Assembly: GCF_023101765.2 (NCBI RefSeq)
Contig: NC_064214.1
Location: forward strand, 3,416,001-3,480,000
Source of the DNA: Spodoptera frugiperda
Lineage: Eukaryota; Arthropoda; Insecta; Lepidoptera; Noctuidae
Reading direction: 5' to 3'
Length of the DNA stretch: 64,000 nucleotides
Position 1 is the first letter of the stretch. Each line of letters begins with the position of its first letter. A program made the translations under genes and the position numbers. Under the pieces are notes generated by a model that saw nothing but the letters and a program-made list of their open reading frames with translations, had not been told where the DNA came from and searched no databases. This document shows, piece after piece, positions 1-10,797 of the stretch.

Positions 1-633
1 CCATAGCAAAGTACGCCAAGTGGTCACGCTCGGTCGATCACAATTTCACGGTCAAATAGACCGAGTTTGATTTGTCTATTACGTGGCACTTTATTGCTTC
101 CATTTGAACAAACAAGTTCAACGGACAGCAGTCGATATCAATGTTAACTTTCGTGTAACTGCGGTAGTTACGTTTATTAATTTACTAGCGTATGTAATTT
201 GGATGTGTTCTTGTCGCATTTGTTTATTTTGAATTTATCTAAGGTTCATCTTTTAGGGCGGAATTTCTTCTGTTTGTTTTGTTTTTTTTTGTTTATGTTA
301 AGATTAGCCAAATTACTGTTTTAATTTCTCCTTCGATAACATCGGTAAGAAAGCACAGTTTAGTAAACAAAATTTCAATTTCGAACCCATTCTAAACCAA
401 ACCTAACTTCGAGAAATTTGCAGCAACGAAAAAGAAACACATAAAAAAATTATCTATCAGCCATGAAGCTAACTAGGTCTTGTGCATGTATAATGTGAAT
501 TACATGAGGCGTTAATAGGCGACGTGAGCCGTGAGTCACACGTGTGTTGTGTTATTATCGATGCGCTCGACTGCTTATGTATGGGCGCGCTGTATACTAG
601 TGTTGTGTGTAGCTAGAGGGGTAGACGGAGCAC

Positions 634-741
634 CTGGCAGTCATGTTGGTCGTGGTACGAACTGACGAGTTGGCTGACGTACTCCCAAACTTCTCCGGGC
701 GCCGTCCAAGCCGATGTCGCGTTCGCGGCGTGCCGCATCAT
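634..741 (-). CDS. Possible first coding exon of an unidentified minus-strand gene
   Basis: On the minus strand two consecutive ATGs (741-736), with a G at -3, open 36 codons rich in Trp, Tyr and His. The reading contains GEVWEYVSQLVSSYHDQHDC and ends in CAG followed by gtgctc, a possible splice donor at 633. It lies in a GC-rich patch whose upstream flank on the minus strand (750-950) is also CpG-rich, as expected for a promoter-proximal first exon. I do not recognise the peptide. A 49-codon open frame in GC-rich DNA can arise by chance, so this is only a candidate; later exons would lie beyond the left edge. Confidence 0.22.
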
Positions 742-1899
742 GCCCGCATTACGCGCCTGCTGCTAAGATCGCGCACTCGGCTTCTAATCCGATCTTGTGA
801 GCACTTCACTCGCACAAACACTGTCCGTAACGCACCAGTTAGTGTTACGCGGGCGGTTACTTCTCGCCGCTCACGTCCACTAGCGTTGACGAGCTATTTA
901 TATTGTTTTATCCTCAATCACGCGCAACTAGGTCGCGATCTACATCACACACGCTGAAACAGATTTATGTCGGTACGAGCCTTAGCACACCTTATTGTAA
1001 ACAATTGCCCATAATAAAATTCTTGCTTGCTCTTGGAATTATTGACGTGATCTGAGGTACATAGTTTAGTGAATGGCCAATTTGCATCAATTATCTCATT
1101 CTGTTTAAAGACAATAAATTAATAAACAATCTTAGTATCCTAAATTAATAAGAAAGTGAGTATTTTAAAATTGAGCTTTGTGCTCTGGATTACTTGTTAA
1201 AATATTAATCGAGTTCCCATGATTAATTCAGCACTTACTTTATTTTTATCAACAGTTCATAATTGAATTATTATTAAAAATATTTTTATAGTTAGTTAAT
1301 TCATCAACTGCTTTATGAAAGTTACGAAATGCAATTTATTGTAAAAAGAAAACAAATGCACCGATATGATTAGTGCAGCGATGCGCGCAATCACGGAACG
1401 AATCCATCGGCGACGCGCGAGCCACTGATAACGCGTGACCTTGGGCTGCGCTAAACGTTTGATAAGGGAAATTCGGCGACCGCCCCCGCGCCGTTCTCAG
1501 CCGCTTATCATATGCCTTGTTTGTTTTGCATGAAATTAGTGTCGCGGTCGACATTATAATGCGATGACATGATCACGAATTAATGAACTGTTGCCTAGTG
1601 ATAACCAATGTCAAATTATATGATTCTCACCGTGTTTTCAATTTCTATACGTACCATAATTAATTACTACTCTTTAAATGTTTTCTTGTATAATTATTAG
1701 AACTAATTAATTACATATTTATTATCGTTCACTGAATTTGATATTCATACTTTCAATCCCAAGAGCATCAAAAATCTTACTGGACTAACCACAAATCTTC
1801 ACATTAACACTAAAATTCAATCCCGTAAACACTTCAATTACTTTTAATTATAATATTTATGTTATGAACGCTTGTTGCACACTATAGCACATGATCACA

Positions 1900-2265
1900 T
1901 CAGCCAATCAATCGAAGACGACATCGCGCGTGTGTACACATCAGACGGGTGTGTGCGGCGTATACGCGTTCGAAGCACCGCGTACGCAAGAGGTCGGAAC
2001 GCGCGCGCGCGTCTCGCCGCGATCCAGCTAATGACCGGCGTGGCGCGTATTCGCGACCCCCACTCCGCCACCGTACGCGCGCTATCAAACCAGTTTACGT
2101 GAAAAATTTTAATTCCTCAGTGCGGGTGACGACCGGTCGCGCTTTCCTCGCACGGCGCGGCCTCCCCCGGCCACGAGGAAAAAGCGCAGCGCCCCCGGGG
2201 GCGAACCGGAAGTGCACCGCGGCCGGCACGCGAGCCAAGCGCACCCACCGCCTTAATTAAATGCT
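1900..2265. promoter_or_regulatory. CpG-rich block, possible promoter
   Basis: This is the most GC- and CpG-rich stretch of the left 6 kb, with runs such as GCGCGCGCGC and CCCCCGGGGGCG in otherwise AT-rich DNA. It contains an ETS-like CACTTCCGG on the minus strand near 2205. Open frames here read on both strands with Arg-rich, low-complexity translations, which is what CpG-rich non-coding DNA gives. With the patches at 640-950 and 1370-1530 it may mark the promoter region of a gene lying mostly beyond the left edge; direction and start site cannot be fixed. Confidence 0.3.
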
Positions 2266-3952
2266 GCACGCTGCACACCTACCCCTTCGTAGCGTCCTAC
2301 CCTTATGCACCACCTACCATTTCTATTACTAACACAAATTACTATTTTATTTAAATTAACAGTAACAACTCCGCCAGTTGTAAACAATTTAGATGTAAAG
2401 AGAATAGAGTTCAGAGAATGAAGCCTTTAAGCATAAAGGTACTTAAACGGTTTTGTTTTTCGATGTCGTCTAATAAGCAACGTTTAATAATAATAATTAA
2501 TATTGAGAGTAGCTGTAATGATTTGCAGTAGAAATTAATTCAGTCACGAGTGAATAACCGCTCTACAGACGCGGTGTTATGATGAACATCGATCTAGATA
2601 CTTTCACGCACCTACCGCATATCACATTAACGCACATGTGTATAATGTAGTACGCACGCACCACGCAGGTATCGCGGCAAAAAAGTTAATGTCCATTTTA
2701 ACAAATGATGAAAGTAAATTGAAAGTTCTTAAGAATTGTTGTTTCAATAGAGCATTACTTAAAACTGCTCAACGAATTTCAGCATAAAGGCGTTAATCGT
2801 GGAAAATTAATATGCCACAATCTTTAATATAACAATGATCTTATTTACTACTGAAACTTACCGAATAATGATCGAATTAAAATTTGACTACAATTATAAC
2901 AACAAAAACAACGTCACAGAAAGCCAGATGCTATTAAAATTATTCAAATACAAAGATCGCATTACACAACTGTCTCGACGCAAATACCATAAAAGGGGAT
3001 ACATTGGCCAAGCAACTGGCACTTTCTCATAAATAGAATGAACTTATGTGGTAACAAAGAATAATAAAATGTGAAGAAAAAACTGGACCAGATTAAGGCG
3101 TCACAAAGAGTTTCTTTTCAAATGAACAGTAATTCACCCATACATTAAAAGCCCCCTAACAAAACTTGCGAACCCCTCAACGCATAAACAAGTTAAACAG
3201 TTACAGAGCTTTGGAAATATTGTTGTTAAAAGGACGGAGTTATAATGTGTATTAATAATCCGATTTGGAAAGGAATCATCTTTATGCGTAATCTTAATTC
3301 AGTGTCGTTAACGTCTGAAATGTTTACTCCGTGGCGGATCCACTGAGTACCAAAGAATACGTAGGGTTGTAAAATAATTTAAACATTTTACAGTCTACGA
3401 AATTCATATTTAATACTTTAACGTTTGAATAAAACTTGAGCTAATAGAAGTTACTAAGTAAACGTTAACCTAGTTACCAAAATATTAACAGAAATAGATT
3501 TGCGTGTCTATTTGACATGAATGCACAATGCATTTACATTCAGGGTCAAAATATCAACAATAGTTTTTGGTCCTTTCATACATACATAGCTGAAGATTTA
3601 AATTTAATTTAAACTGAAGCCTATTATATCATATACGAGGTAGGCAGGCGGTACAGAGCCACCTAGTGCGATACTTGGGTAAATGCTTTATCTTCCATCA
3701 CATTATTGCATCATACAAGTAAGCTGGTTAAAGATACCTTACTTTTGTCGAGAATGTGGTGTGTTCTCTAAGGTGGAAACGAATTAACGCAATAGTTTTT
3801 TTTTTTTTTTATATTACTGGATATGTTAATATTAAACCAGTAAAGACTGTTCCTAGAATCGGGTTTTTTGAACTGGGGTTGACCAAGGGTTTAAACAGTT
3901 TTTTAGTACTCGCATCGACCTCATCAGTGTTTAAAACTGATCATCACAAGGG

Positions 3953-4235
3953 CACGGACTCGAGTCCGTGGAAATCAATTTATTCAATAAAAAAAAAACT
4001 GATCATCATTATCAGTGAACCTGTCTTCTGTGAAGAGGTCGCCGGTAACCTACTCACCCGGCGAAATACAATGCAACCGTTCACACCGGTTTCCTGTAAG
4101 GCCGTGGTATCACTTCGGTCGACTCGGGCCATTCCTTGGCGATCCATGGCTCTCCCACATTTAAAAGCTACTTTAGTTTTAAAAGGTTGAGAGCTACCCG
4201 TCTCTCTGTATCTGAGCGTACATTTAAGGGTCCTC
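3953..4235. repeat. Degenerate interspersed repeat
   Basis: A GC-rich block in AT-rich surroundings. It contains segments such as GGTTTCCTGTAAGGCCGTGG and CCATTCCTTGGCGATCCATG that I associate with dispersed repeats in moths. The long plus-strand frame through it (3756-4190) has no recognisable domain and begins in AT-rich DNA. I read it as an old transposon fragment, not a gene; the family is unknown. Confidence 0.3.
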
Positions 4236-5539
4236 CGGATCGCTGGTTTGTGCCTGACTTGATTTTCATATAGTAGTGATATAGTATGATTCTATTTCCA
4301 TCTCAACGTCAACCTAACTAATCCTTTTATACACATGCGAAAAAGGGAGGTTTATTTTTAAAATAACATATTATAATTAACATTCAATCAGGCTCAAGGG
4401 ACTGAACGACGCTTGATGCACGCGTCATTTGTCGCACAATGTTGCTCACGACCATGAGCCCTAGTTGTAGCATGAAAGTAATCGAATTACCTCGTCAAAT
4501 AGTTGAGTCAATGAGTAAGCCGTAAAGCACAATAATAAAATAAGTATGTTTCACGAGAATTATAATACCTACAAAAATAGATTAAATAATATAGTAGCAT
4601 TGTGATTTTTTGTTACAGAATAGTTGCCATGACGCGGAAAATAACACCTCACAAAATTCACAAAAAAACTATCATAGTGTAGTCTAAAAATAGTCTTCTT
4701 TATGTTTTTTAATACTACATTAGTTCACTGTGGAGCAGTGGAGACGGATATAAAAAAATAAACTTATTTTAATTACGAATAATTCGTCATCATTAGTCAT
4801 TTTAATATATTTTTTGTTGTAGAAAATTCATGTCTGATATGCCATTGATTACTTGACCAAATTGAACAAAATTGAGCAATGAGCAAATTGGAATACATTG
4901 CTCTTTCCGTGGGTGTCGGTAAGCGCCGACTGAGGGACTGCATGAACTGCAGACACCAGGCAGTAGCACTCTGACAAACCTCATCCTACTAAACCTCCAA
5001 CCCGCTTACCAAGCACGAAAATTATGGTAAATCCTGCTTAATATACGGGTAGCCCATATATAAATGTATTATTTACAAGACATCACTGTTCACTGATAAA
5101 TACACATATCTAAAGTTTCTTATTATAATGATATAAAATGGCCCCTGTATAATGATAATATTCAAGCAATCCCATTTTGTGTTAGGGGTTGAAAACAAAA
5201 TCTTTGTTGCATAATATTTATTCTTTGGTAGACATTCAATAAAGCATCTGATTAGGATCTTTCATCTGTCCATCAAGTCTACTAAAACATTAGAAGAATT
5301 TAAATATATTATTAGTACCTAATGCAGAAAACGATAAAACATATGTCACACAGGTACCATATTATAATAATTAATTACAAATATATATAATAAATAAACA
5401 GCTAACAATGATTATATTTGTTTCACTTATAAAACAGATACTGAACTTCTGGTAGATCCAATCAGAATAGCTTTGTATACATCAGGGCCCATCCTATCTG
5501 CTATAATACCTGTTACATTCAATTTTGGTTGAATGATCT

Positions 5540-5900
5540 CAATACATCACCATAGAAAACCTGTGACAGTCAACTGCTGGACTATTGACCTCCTCTACCA
5601 TGAGAGGGTTTGCCATAATATAAGCAAAACTGGTTGGATATTACACTTTTTTAAGTTTATCAGAAAGTACTGCTTTTGGTCACCACTAATAGGTTATCAT
5701 CCATACTCTCTCTCCCAGTTCCCATAATATGTAATTATATAATACATGTCATAATAAACAAAACATGTCTTAGGTATATTAAGAATTGTCTCCTACCTAT
5801 TGTACTATGTGTGCCAATAGGCAATCATAAATTATCACCAACAAGATTTCCTTCTAGGACAAACTTGACTTGGAGCCAAATACTAGTTCCTTTGTAACAA
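5540..5900 (-). repeat. LINE 3'-tail-like repeat fragment
   Basis: The stretch with GACAGTCAACTGCTGGACTA, followed by a CCTCCTCTACCATGAGAGGG-like segment, resembles the tail of a common lepidopteran LINE read on the minus strand. A second, more diverged copy is at 27405-27510. The adjoining 5660-5900 also looks like decayed mobile DNA. It breaks up the interval where a downstream exon of the AT-hook gene might have been expected. Confidence 0.35.
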
Positions 5901-6008
5901 AATAATAGTCACGGCTATCATAGTTACCTATCTTCAGGAACTAGATTAATCTAAGTAGGTAACTATTTCTTTTAGTTTTGTAATATAAAAAGCTTATGCT
6001 AAACTTAC

Positions 6009-6563
6009 CTTAGTTCTTGGCCGCCCCCTTCCTCTCTTCATGTCATGTGTAGATTCATCACTTTTAGTTTTTCTTACATTACTTATGCTCTTGGAGGTAC
6101 ATTGTTTATCTTTGTTTACTTTTGTCCCACTATCCTTGATGTCACATAGTTTTCTCCCATCTTCAACATCGTTTTTATTAGTACTTTTCAGCTTTGTAGG
6201 TGTTTTAGCTGAACATTTTGATGGTAATGATTTAGAAACTGCCTTAAGTGGTAAATCGTCATCACTTGAAGAATCTGATGAGCATTTACTACATGATTCA
6301 GAGCTTGAAGTAGTATCAGAAAGTTGAGATTTCTTCTTCACTGGTGTTCTATCCTTGCTTTGACTTTTATTATTAGTTATTTTCTTTTTCACTGATGGTT
6401 TACTGGTCCTTTTTGGTGATACTTTTCTCTGTGGTATAGCAGCAATCTTTAATTTCAAACCAGTGTCACAGGAAGTTACTGAGAAGTGTGCCTTACGTGA
6501 AGCACTCTGTTTAGCATCGGAACATTCCCATTCACTTCGTGACGAATCACTGGAGCTGCTATT
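6009..6563 (-). CDS. AT-hook protein, coding exon 2
   Basis: The acceptor is attacag|AATAGC and the donor AAG|gtaagt, both strong; phase is 0 on both sides. The exon encodes 185 residues of low-complexity Ser/Lys sequence (SSSDSS, SSSESCSKCSSDSSSDDD) and the terminal AT-hook. A single continuous frame of this length in AT-rich DNA, bounded by good splice sites, supports it as coding. Confidence 0.65.
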
Positions 6564-6873
6564 CTGTAATGAAAGAAATAAATTATTTTTAAATGAGAAA
6601 GCAACAAGAATAACAAAAAATATGATTATGGCTTTGAAATGAAATTAGCAAGCTCAGAAAATAAAAAGAAAACATCAAAATCTTTTTCCAATAAAGATAT
6701 CTTTTTTTAATGTGATAGTGAGCAATGAAAACATTCATAGGAAAAGGACATTACTTTGCTTTTTTTATATAATAATTTGATTTAATAAACATAATAAAAC
6801 AACCAACCTCAGAATCACTATTTGAGTCTGAATCACCACTTGAATCATGAGTTTTTGGCAACTCAGTGCCCAT
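6009..6873 (-). CDS. N-terminal exons of an AT-hook nuclear protein, possibly ASH1
   Basis: Two coding exons read on the minus strand: 6873-6808 (22 codons from the ATG) and 6563-6009 (185 codons), joined in phase 0 and ending at a strong donor AAG|gtaagt. The 207 residues are Ser/Asp-rich at first (SSGDSDSNSDSE), then Lys/Ser-rich with several basic patches, and close with the AT-hook RGRGRPRTK (199-207), a minor-groove DNA-binding motif. A short segment, FSV followed by LKLKI (58-62) and a basic stretch, resembles the N-terminus of vertebrate ASH1L, a histone H3K36 methyltransferase that also carries AT-hooks. That similarity is from memory and short. SET, bromo, PHD and BAH domains would be needed to confirm it and are not in the window. 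The protein is certainly incomplete here. Alternative: another AT-hook chromatin factor. Confidence 0.55.
6808..6873 (-). CDS. AT-hook protein, first coding exon
   Basis: The ATG follows an acceptor ttttcag|AA by two bases, so the exon is preceded by a noncoding leader exon. It encodes an acidic Ser/Asp-rich 22-residue start and ends GAG|gttggt. The next exon resumes in the same acidic Ser/Asp-rich style, supporting the join. Confidence 0.6.
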
Positions 6874-7182
6874 TTCTGAAAAATATAAAATAAATGCATT
6901 GAACACAATTGAAATACTACAGTGACCAATACCAACTGTATTATCTTGATGTAACCATGAACTTGTTAAATAACAAAAACATTGCAAAACAGAAATGTGC
7001 AGACTTTGGATGACATTACAACACAACATCAATGATAATCTTATCAGCATAACAAGTATAAAGATGAAACTATTGAAAATCATGCAAGACAACATTCAAA
7101 TAAACTATTATTGAAATGGATAATAGCTGGAATAGCTGGTAATGACGCTATAATACTGGCTACAAATGGTTAGGGTACTCAC

Positions 7183-7300
7183 TTCAAGGTTGGTCAAGAT
7201 GTTTCCAAATACAACAGCGTGATTGTCTTCATTTCAATCGCAAATTATCCATAATATTATAATTGTCTGAAATAAGATACCAAAGTCAATCACAGCAGCA
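7183..7300 (-). other. Probable 5'UTR exon of the AT-hook gene
   Basis: A good minus-strand donor TTGAA|gtgagtacc lies at 7183/7182, about 300 bases upstream of the acceptor of the first coding exon. The exon would run rightwards from 7183 to an undetermined start; 7300 is a placeholder. No TATA box was recognised. Confidence 0.35.
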
Positions 7301-9017
7301 ATCTCAAAGCGTTATTTTGAGAAATATTTCCACTCGACATAATTTGTTGAAATGACAGATCTGACGACACTCGTAAGACCAGTTTATTCACGATGAAACT
7401 TGGTTGTGTTGTACAACGCAGACTAGAAGTATCACTAAAAAACTACGATGTTACATAAAAACCAATTTATTTTCGTTAGATAAATCATAATAAGCGAGTA
7501 TAACGGTCTTTTAGTCCATTGGCGCCAAATAAGTGCATACGTTTACATTCATATGTGAAAATATAATGCCGATTGTTAATGTATTGCACTATATTATTAT
7601 GACATTAAAGCCAAAATAAACTTCTTGTCATACTAACCACATCCGAAAACTTCGTAATAGAAATAATACACGGCAAAACGACGAAATTACTTCACACTAG
7701 CATAACACTTGGCCTCCATGTTTACAAATCATTCATATAAAAATGTACATACCTATGTAACTCAAGAGAAAGTCAGTGAATTTTGCATCTTATTCTTTTA
7801 CTCGTATGAAAGTTACGTATGAAAGAACGAGACTTATTACCATTATATCTATATGAAATGCGGCGCAAAATGGCGTCCTAAGATCAAGAAACGCTTTCAA
7901 AATAATTTCTTTTATATTATATTTACTAACGACACACTATTTTGTGATAAATAGTTGTGTAACTTTTTACCGCTATCATGTTTTTTTAATTACAGAAGCT
8001 ATATATAAATAAAAGCTAATTTGAACGAAAATATAGCTAACATAACGGTGTCAGTAGCTCCATCTTTTGGCCTATAATTAAAACTTTTTCTTACTAAACT
8101 TACTAAATACCGAATATTAAGATCAATTCAGAAAAAATACAATATTGTTAGAAAAACAATGAAAATTAGCGTTCTGTAAATAAAAAACACGTTAATACTG
8201 GTAGGTTTCATATAAGAATCGCGTGATAGGTATTTTTTTCTGATTTCAGCCTAGTTTCATTGAAATAAAGGTGTGAATGTATGAAATACAATCAAGAATA
8301 TGGTTGACTTGGTGTGCTTTTATGAAGAAACCACAACAACAACCATAATTATATACAGTCAAGCAATAAGATGTAATCATTTTGATTCCTATACCTATAT
8401 AGCTTAGTAGGAGTAAATCCTGAAATGAAATAAAATTAGTTTTTTTCTAGTCTTTGGGTTATAGCAATAGATAATAAAAAAGTTTATGGTTATCCCTCAC
8501 AGCCACTTTCATATGTTCAGATTGTCATGTCAAATTGTCAGTTGTCAATAACGTCAGACGTCGTCTAGTGACAATTAATTTGATTGACATCATATCGTCA
8601 ACAACACTCGGGCTCGGGTTGTCATTGTCATTGCGAAATACAAGCATGAAAAAAATAATTTTAATTTCTATTATTTTATTTATTAAACTCTATCAATAAT
8701 AATAAAAGAGACAAAAATTTCGAAATATCAGATATCTGTCTACTAAAAAAAAACAACTAAAGGTCAGACTGTTTTCAGTCTTACGATTGTAAGAAGTGCC
8801 AAAGTGATTTGAATTGTGTGATCTGAGAATAAAGATACAGAATTATTGCACTATCTTTAGTAAAATCCTAAGAAAATGTTACCAAAAGTAATAAAATTTA
8901 CTTGAGAGTTGTGAGATAGAGTTTGTTTAATTGATAAATTAATGACAATCAATAAGAAACAAATAACCTCAGCTGTTAATGTATCTTTTGCCAAACTTAA
9001 ATTTTAGACACTAAAAA
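7301..9017. other. Divergent intergenic region between AT-hook gene and DTWD2
   Basis: AT-rich DNA separating two genes transcribed away from each other, expected to hold both promoters. Nothing else is recognised apart from short direct and inverted words around 8500-8650 (repeated GTCA/TGTCA and GACGTC-type motifs). No coding frame or RNA gene is supported. Confidence 0.5.
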
Positions 9018-9085
9018 GTAAGTAGCTGCATTCATAGGATACTAATTTATTATTTCAATTAATATAATGACACATTTTTTTCTAG
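9018..9085 (+). other. Possible short leader intron of DTWD2
   Basis: A consensus donor AAAAA|gtaagt at 9017/9018 and a pyrimidine-rich acceptor ttttttctag at 9085 bracket 68 bases, ending one base before the DTWD2 ATG. This suggests the 5'UTR is spliced just upstream of the start codon; only transcripts can confirm it. Confidence 0.4.
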
Positions 9086-9086
9086 A

Positions 9087-9169
9087 ATGGAAGAACTTGA
9101 AGTTTGGGACGATTTATCTAACATTCCGGCTGACCCTCCAGTCATGCGCAAACTTTGTGCAGATTGCAG
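9087..9169 (+). CDS. DTWD2: DTWD2 coding exon 1
   Basis: Starts at the ATG and carries an acidic N-terminus plus CADC, the first half of the cysteine cluster. The donor is CAG|gtaaca and the exon leaves in phase 2, inside an Arg codon. Confidence 0.93.
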
Positions 9170-9928
9170 GTAACAAACATAACTTTGTGTGTAATTGTAT
9201 AGACTCTATAAATCATCTTAGTATTTTAAACTAATATTTAAGTTTTTTATTCCAGGAGACCAGCAGTAGTTTGTTGGTGTTCAGCATTACCACCGGAAAA
9301 GTTGAATCCTCGCAGCACAGTCATATTGTTACAACATCCTGCTGAAGAAAAGAGATGTCTAAGAACGGCTCCCATGTTGCAACTAGGTTTAGCACCTGAT
9401 AAGTGCCTTATATTCAAAGGGAAAAAGTTTCCTCAACCCAGGCATAAAGACTTGGAGGTGTTACTCACACAGCCAAATACACTTCTGTTGTATCCTAGCA
9501 AAACTGCCATAGACATAAGAGACATGGAGAATGATACTGATAGTTACAATTTAGTACTAATAGATGGCACTTGGCCTCAAGCTAAGGCCATATATGCATC
9601 CAGCCCAATACTGCACAACATTAAACAAGTTAAATTGTTGACAAGCAATACTAGCAGTTATATTATAAGGACACAACCAACAGAAGGATGTCTGAGTACA
9701 CTTGAAACTGCTGCAGAAGCCTTATCACAACTGGAAAGGGACCCAAAATATACTGAACTCTTAATACAACCTTTACACACTTTGTGTAAATATCAATTAG
9801 AAAATGGAGCAGTAACACACCAGTCTAAGGAGTTTCTCATTAAAACTAGAACATATCCCAAATTGATTGGCAAAAGGTTATCTAAGTTACTTAGATCTAC
9901 ACAAGAAGAATTGCCTGATCAAACATAA
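9087..9928 (+). CDS. DTWD2: DTWD2, tRNA-uridine aminocarboxypropyltransferase
   Basis: Complete two-exon gene: 9087-9169 and 9256-9928, 251 residues, one 86-base intron splitting Arg28. DTWD2 transfers the 3-amino-3-carboxypropyl group of S-adenosylmethionine to uridine (acp3U) in the D-loop of cytosolic tRNAs, positions 20a/20b in the human enzyme. Visible signatures are a cysteine cluster CADC (24-27) and CWC (34-36), likely metal-binding; QHPAEEKRCLRT (54-65), typical of the family; and the defining DTW motif DGTW at 131-134 (DGTWPQAK), followed by RTQPTEGCLSTLE. Length and motif order fit DTWD2 better than DTWD1. The start follows the splice acceptor and gives a normal N-terminus. It is divergent from the AT-hook gene and lies 860 bases upstream of RpS15 on the same strand. 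No defects seen. Confidence 0.95.
9256..9928 (+). CDS. DTWD2: DTWD2 coding exon 2
   Basis: The acceptor is tattccag|GAGACC. This exon holds the second half of the cysteine cluster and the whole DTW catalytic domain, ending in TAA at 9926-9928. Confidence 0.95.
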
Positions 9929-9942
9929 TTTTTATATTTAAG

Positions 9943-9948
9943 AATAAA
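9943..9948 (+). terminator. DTWD2: Poly(A) signal of DTWD2
   Basis: AATAAA starts 15 bases after the stop codon, giving a very short 3'UTR; it is followed within 40 bases by T-rich and GT-containing DNA. Confidence 0.7.
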
Positions 9949-10745
9949 TTATGTATGTTACAAAAATATTATCTGGTTTTTGTTACAAGTTTTATTCAAA
10001 TACTAGTTACTCCCATGTGGTTTCACCAACGGTTTAGCTCCTTTAAAATATCACGCTACGATTTCAGTGTGATGTTTAGCTTAAAGTTTAATGCCTCTAT
10101 AATCTTCCAAGACAAATGGACTAAACAACATAAACATAATTAATCAATTCGTTCTAATTGATGAATTATTCTAGTCAGAGTAGTCGGTAGTTTTGGAGAT
10201 TAGTGCGTTTAAACAATTGAATAATTCTATAGAACATCACTCTACGCTCAATAGCAGCCGAGCATCAAGGGATATCAAGTTTGAGTAGCTAGTTGGATAC
10301 GGTCGAGATCACGAACTATCGACCAAATTTCTCGGATATTACCTTAGCAACGACATGTTTGATTTTTGCTAATAGAATATTGTTGAGGGCAAATCCTTCG
10401 TTATTACTTTCTCCTCCTCGGTTCGTGAGACGGCAGCTAACTTGAAAATTCATACTTTATGCTGACCTTGGATTGAGAATGATGAGATGCCGTGTTTGAT
10501 CTCAATTCTCTTTTTTCCTGCTGTTATTTTTTGTTTAGGAACTTTTCCTGTAATTTGAGTACCTTTGTTTAAAATACCTACAGAGCAAAACTAGACATGT
10601 TTTATGTTTGATAAAAAGCCAAGGTGCCAAATAATAGACAATATTACAGTGTTGCAAGACATTTTTGACATTTGATGTAAAATTAAATTTAAGTATTTTA
10701 CACTGGCAACACAATCATCCCGCCGTCATTTTGACGCGATTTCAT
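9949..10745 (+). other. Intergenic region between DTWD2 and RpS15
   Basis: About 800 bases without a gene. A decayed repeat resembling AGTAGTTTTGGAGATTAGTG lies near 10185-10215, a word also found in the element at 46992. The last 100 bases are expected to be the RpS15 promoter. No tRNA or other RNA gene was seen. Confidence 0.5.
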
Positions 10746-10788
10746 TTTTCTTTCCTTTTCTGTCGGTTCTGTCAAACAAATCGGAAAC
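10746..10788 (+). promoter_or_regulatory. RpS15: Pyrimidine-rich (TOP-like) leader of RpS15
   Basis: The bases before the RpS15 ATG include a pyrimidine run, TTTTTCTTTCCTTTTCTGTC, at about 10745-10763. Ribosomal protein mRNAs characteristically begin with such a 5' terminal oligopyrimidine tract, which places their translation under TOR control. The exact cap site is inferred. Confidence 0.6.
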
Positions 10789-10797
10789 ATGGCTGAG
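10789..10797 (+). CDS. RpS15: RpS15 coding exon 1
   Basis: ATGGCTGAG followed by donor gtttgt; only three codons. The start context AAACATGG is good. Confidence 0.93.

Larger units (their letters stand above)
1..5990. other. Left-hand region without a confident gene
   Basis: This AT-rich stretch has three GC- and CpG-rich patches at about 640-950, 1370-1530 and 1900-2265, which look like promoter or enhancer DNA rather than conserved coding sequence. One short minus-strand exon candidate (634-741) is listed separately. Repeat-like segments lie at about 3950-4235 and 5540-5900. An 18-bp perfect palindrome, CACGGACTCGAGTCCGTG, sits at 3953-3970. If the minus-strand AT-hook gene at 6009-6873 continues leftwards, part of this region would be its intron, but no convincing continuation exon was found. 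Confidence 0.5.

Noticed and set aside
643..957. 104-codon plus-strand open frame
   Set aside because: Arg-rich translation of CpG-rich DNA with no recognisable motif; the opposite strand gives a slightly better exon candidate.
4802..4984. 60-codon minus-strand frame ending ISDMNFLQQKIY
   Set aside because: No splice sites of fitting phase and the sequence looks repeat-derived.
5427..5545. Minus-strand 39-codon frame ending near 5427 with the protein-like segment IIADRMGPDVYKAILIGSTR
   Set aside because: It could be a terminal exon of the AT-hook gene, but no good acceptor fits the phase-0 donor at 6009, a LINE-like fragment lies immediately upstream, and a frame of this length is expected by chance.
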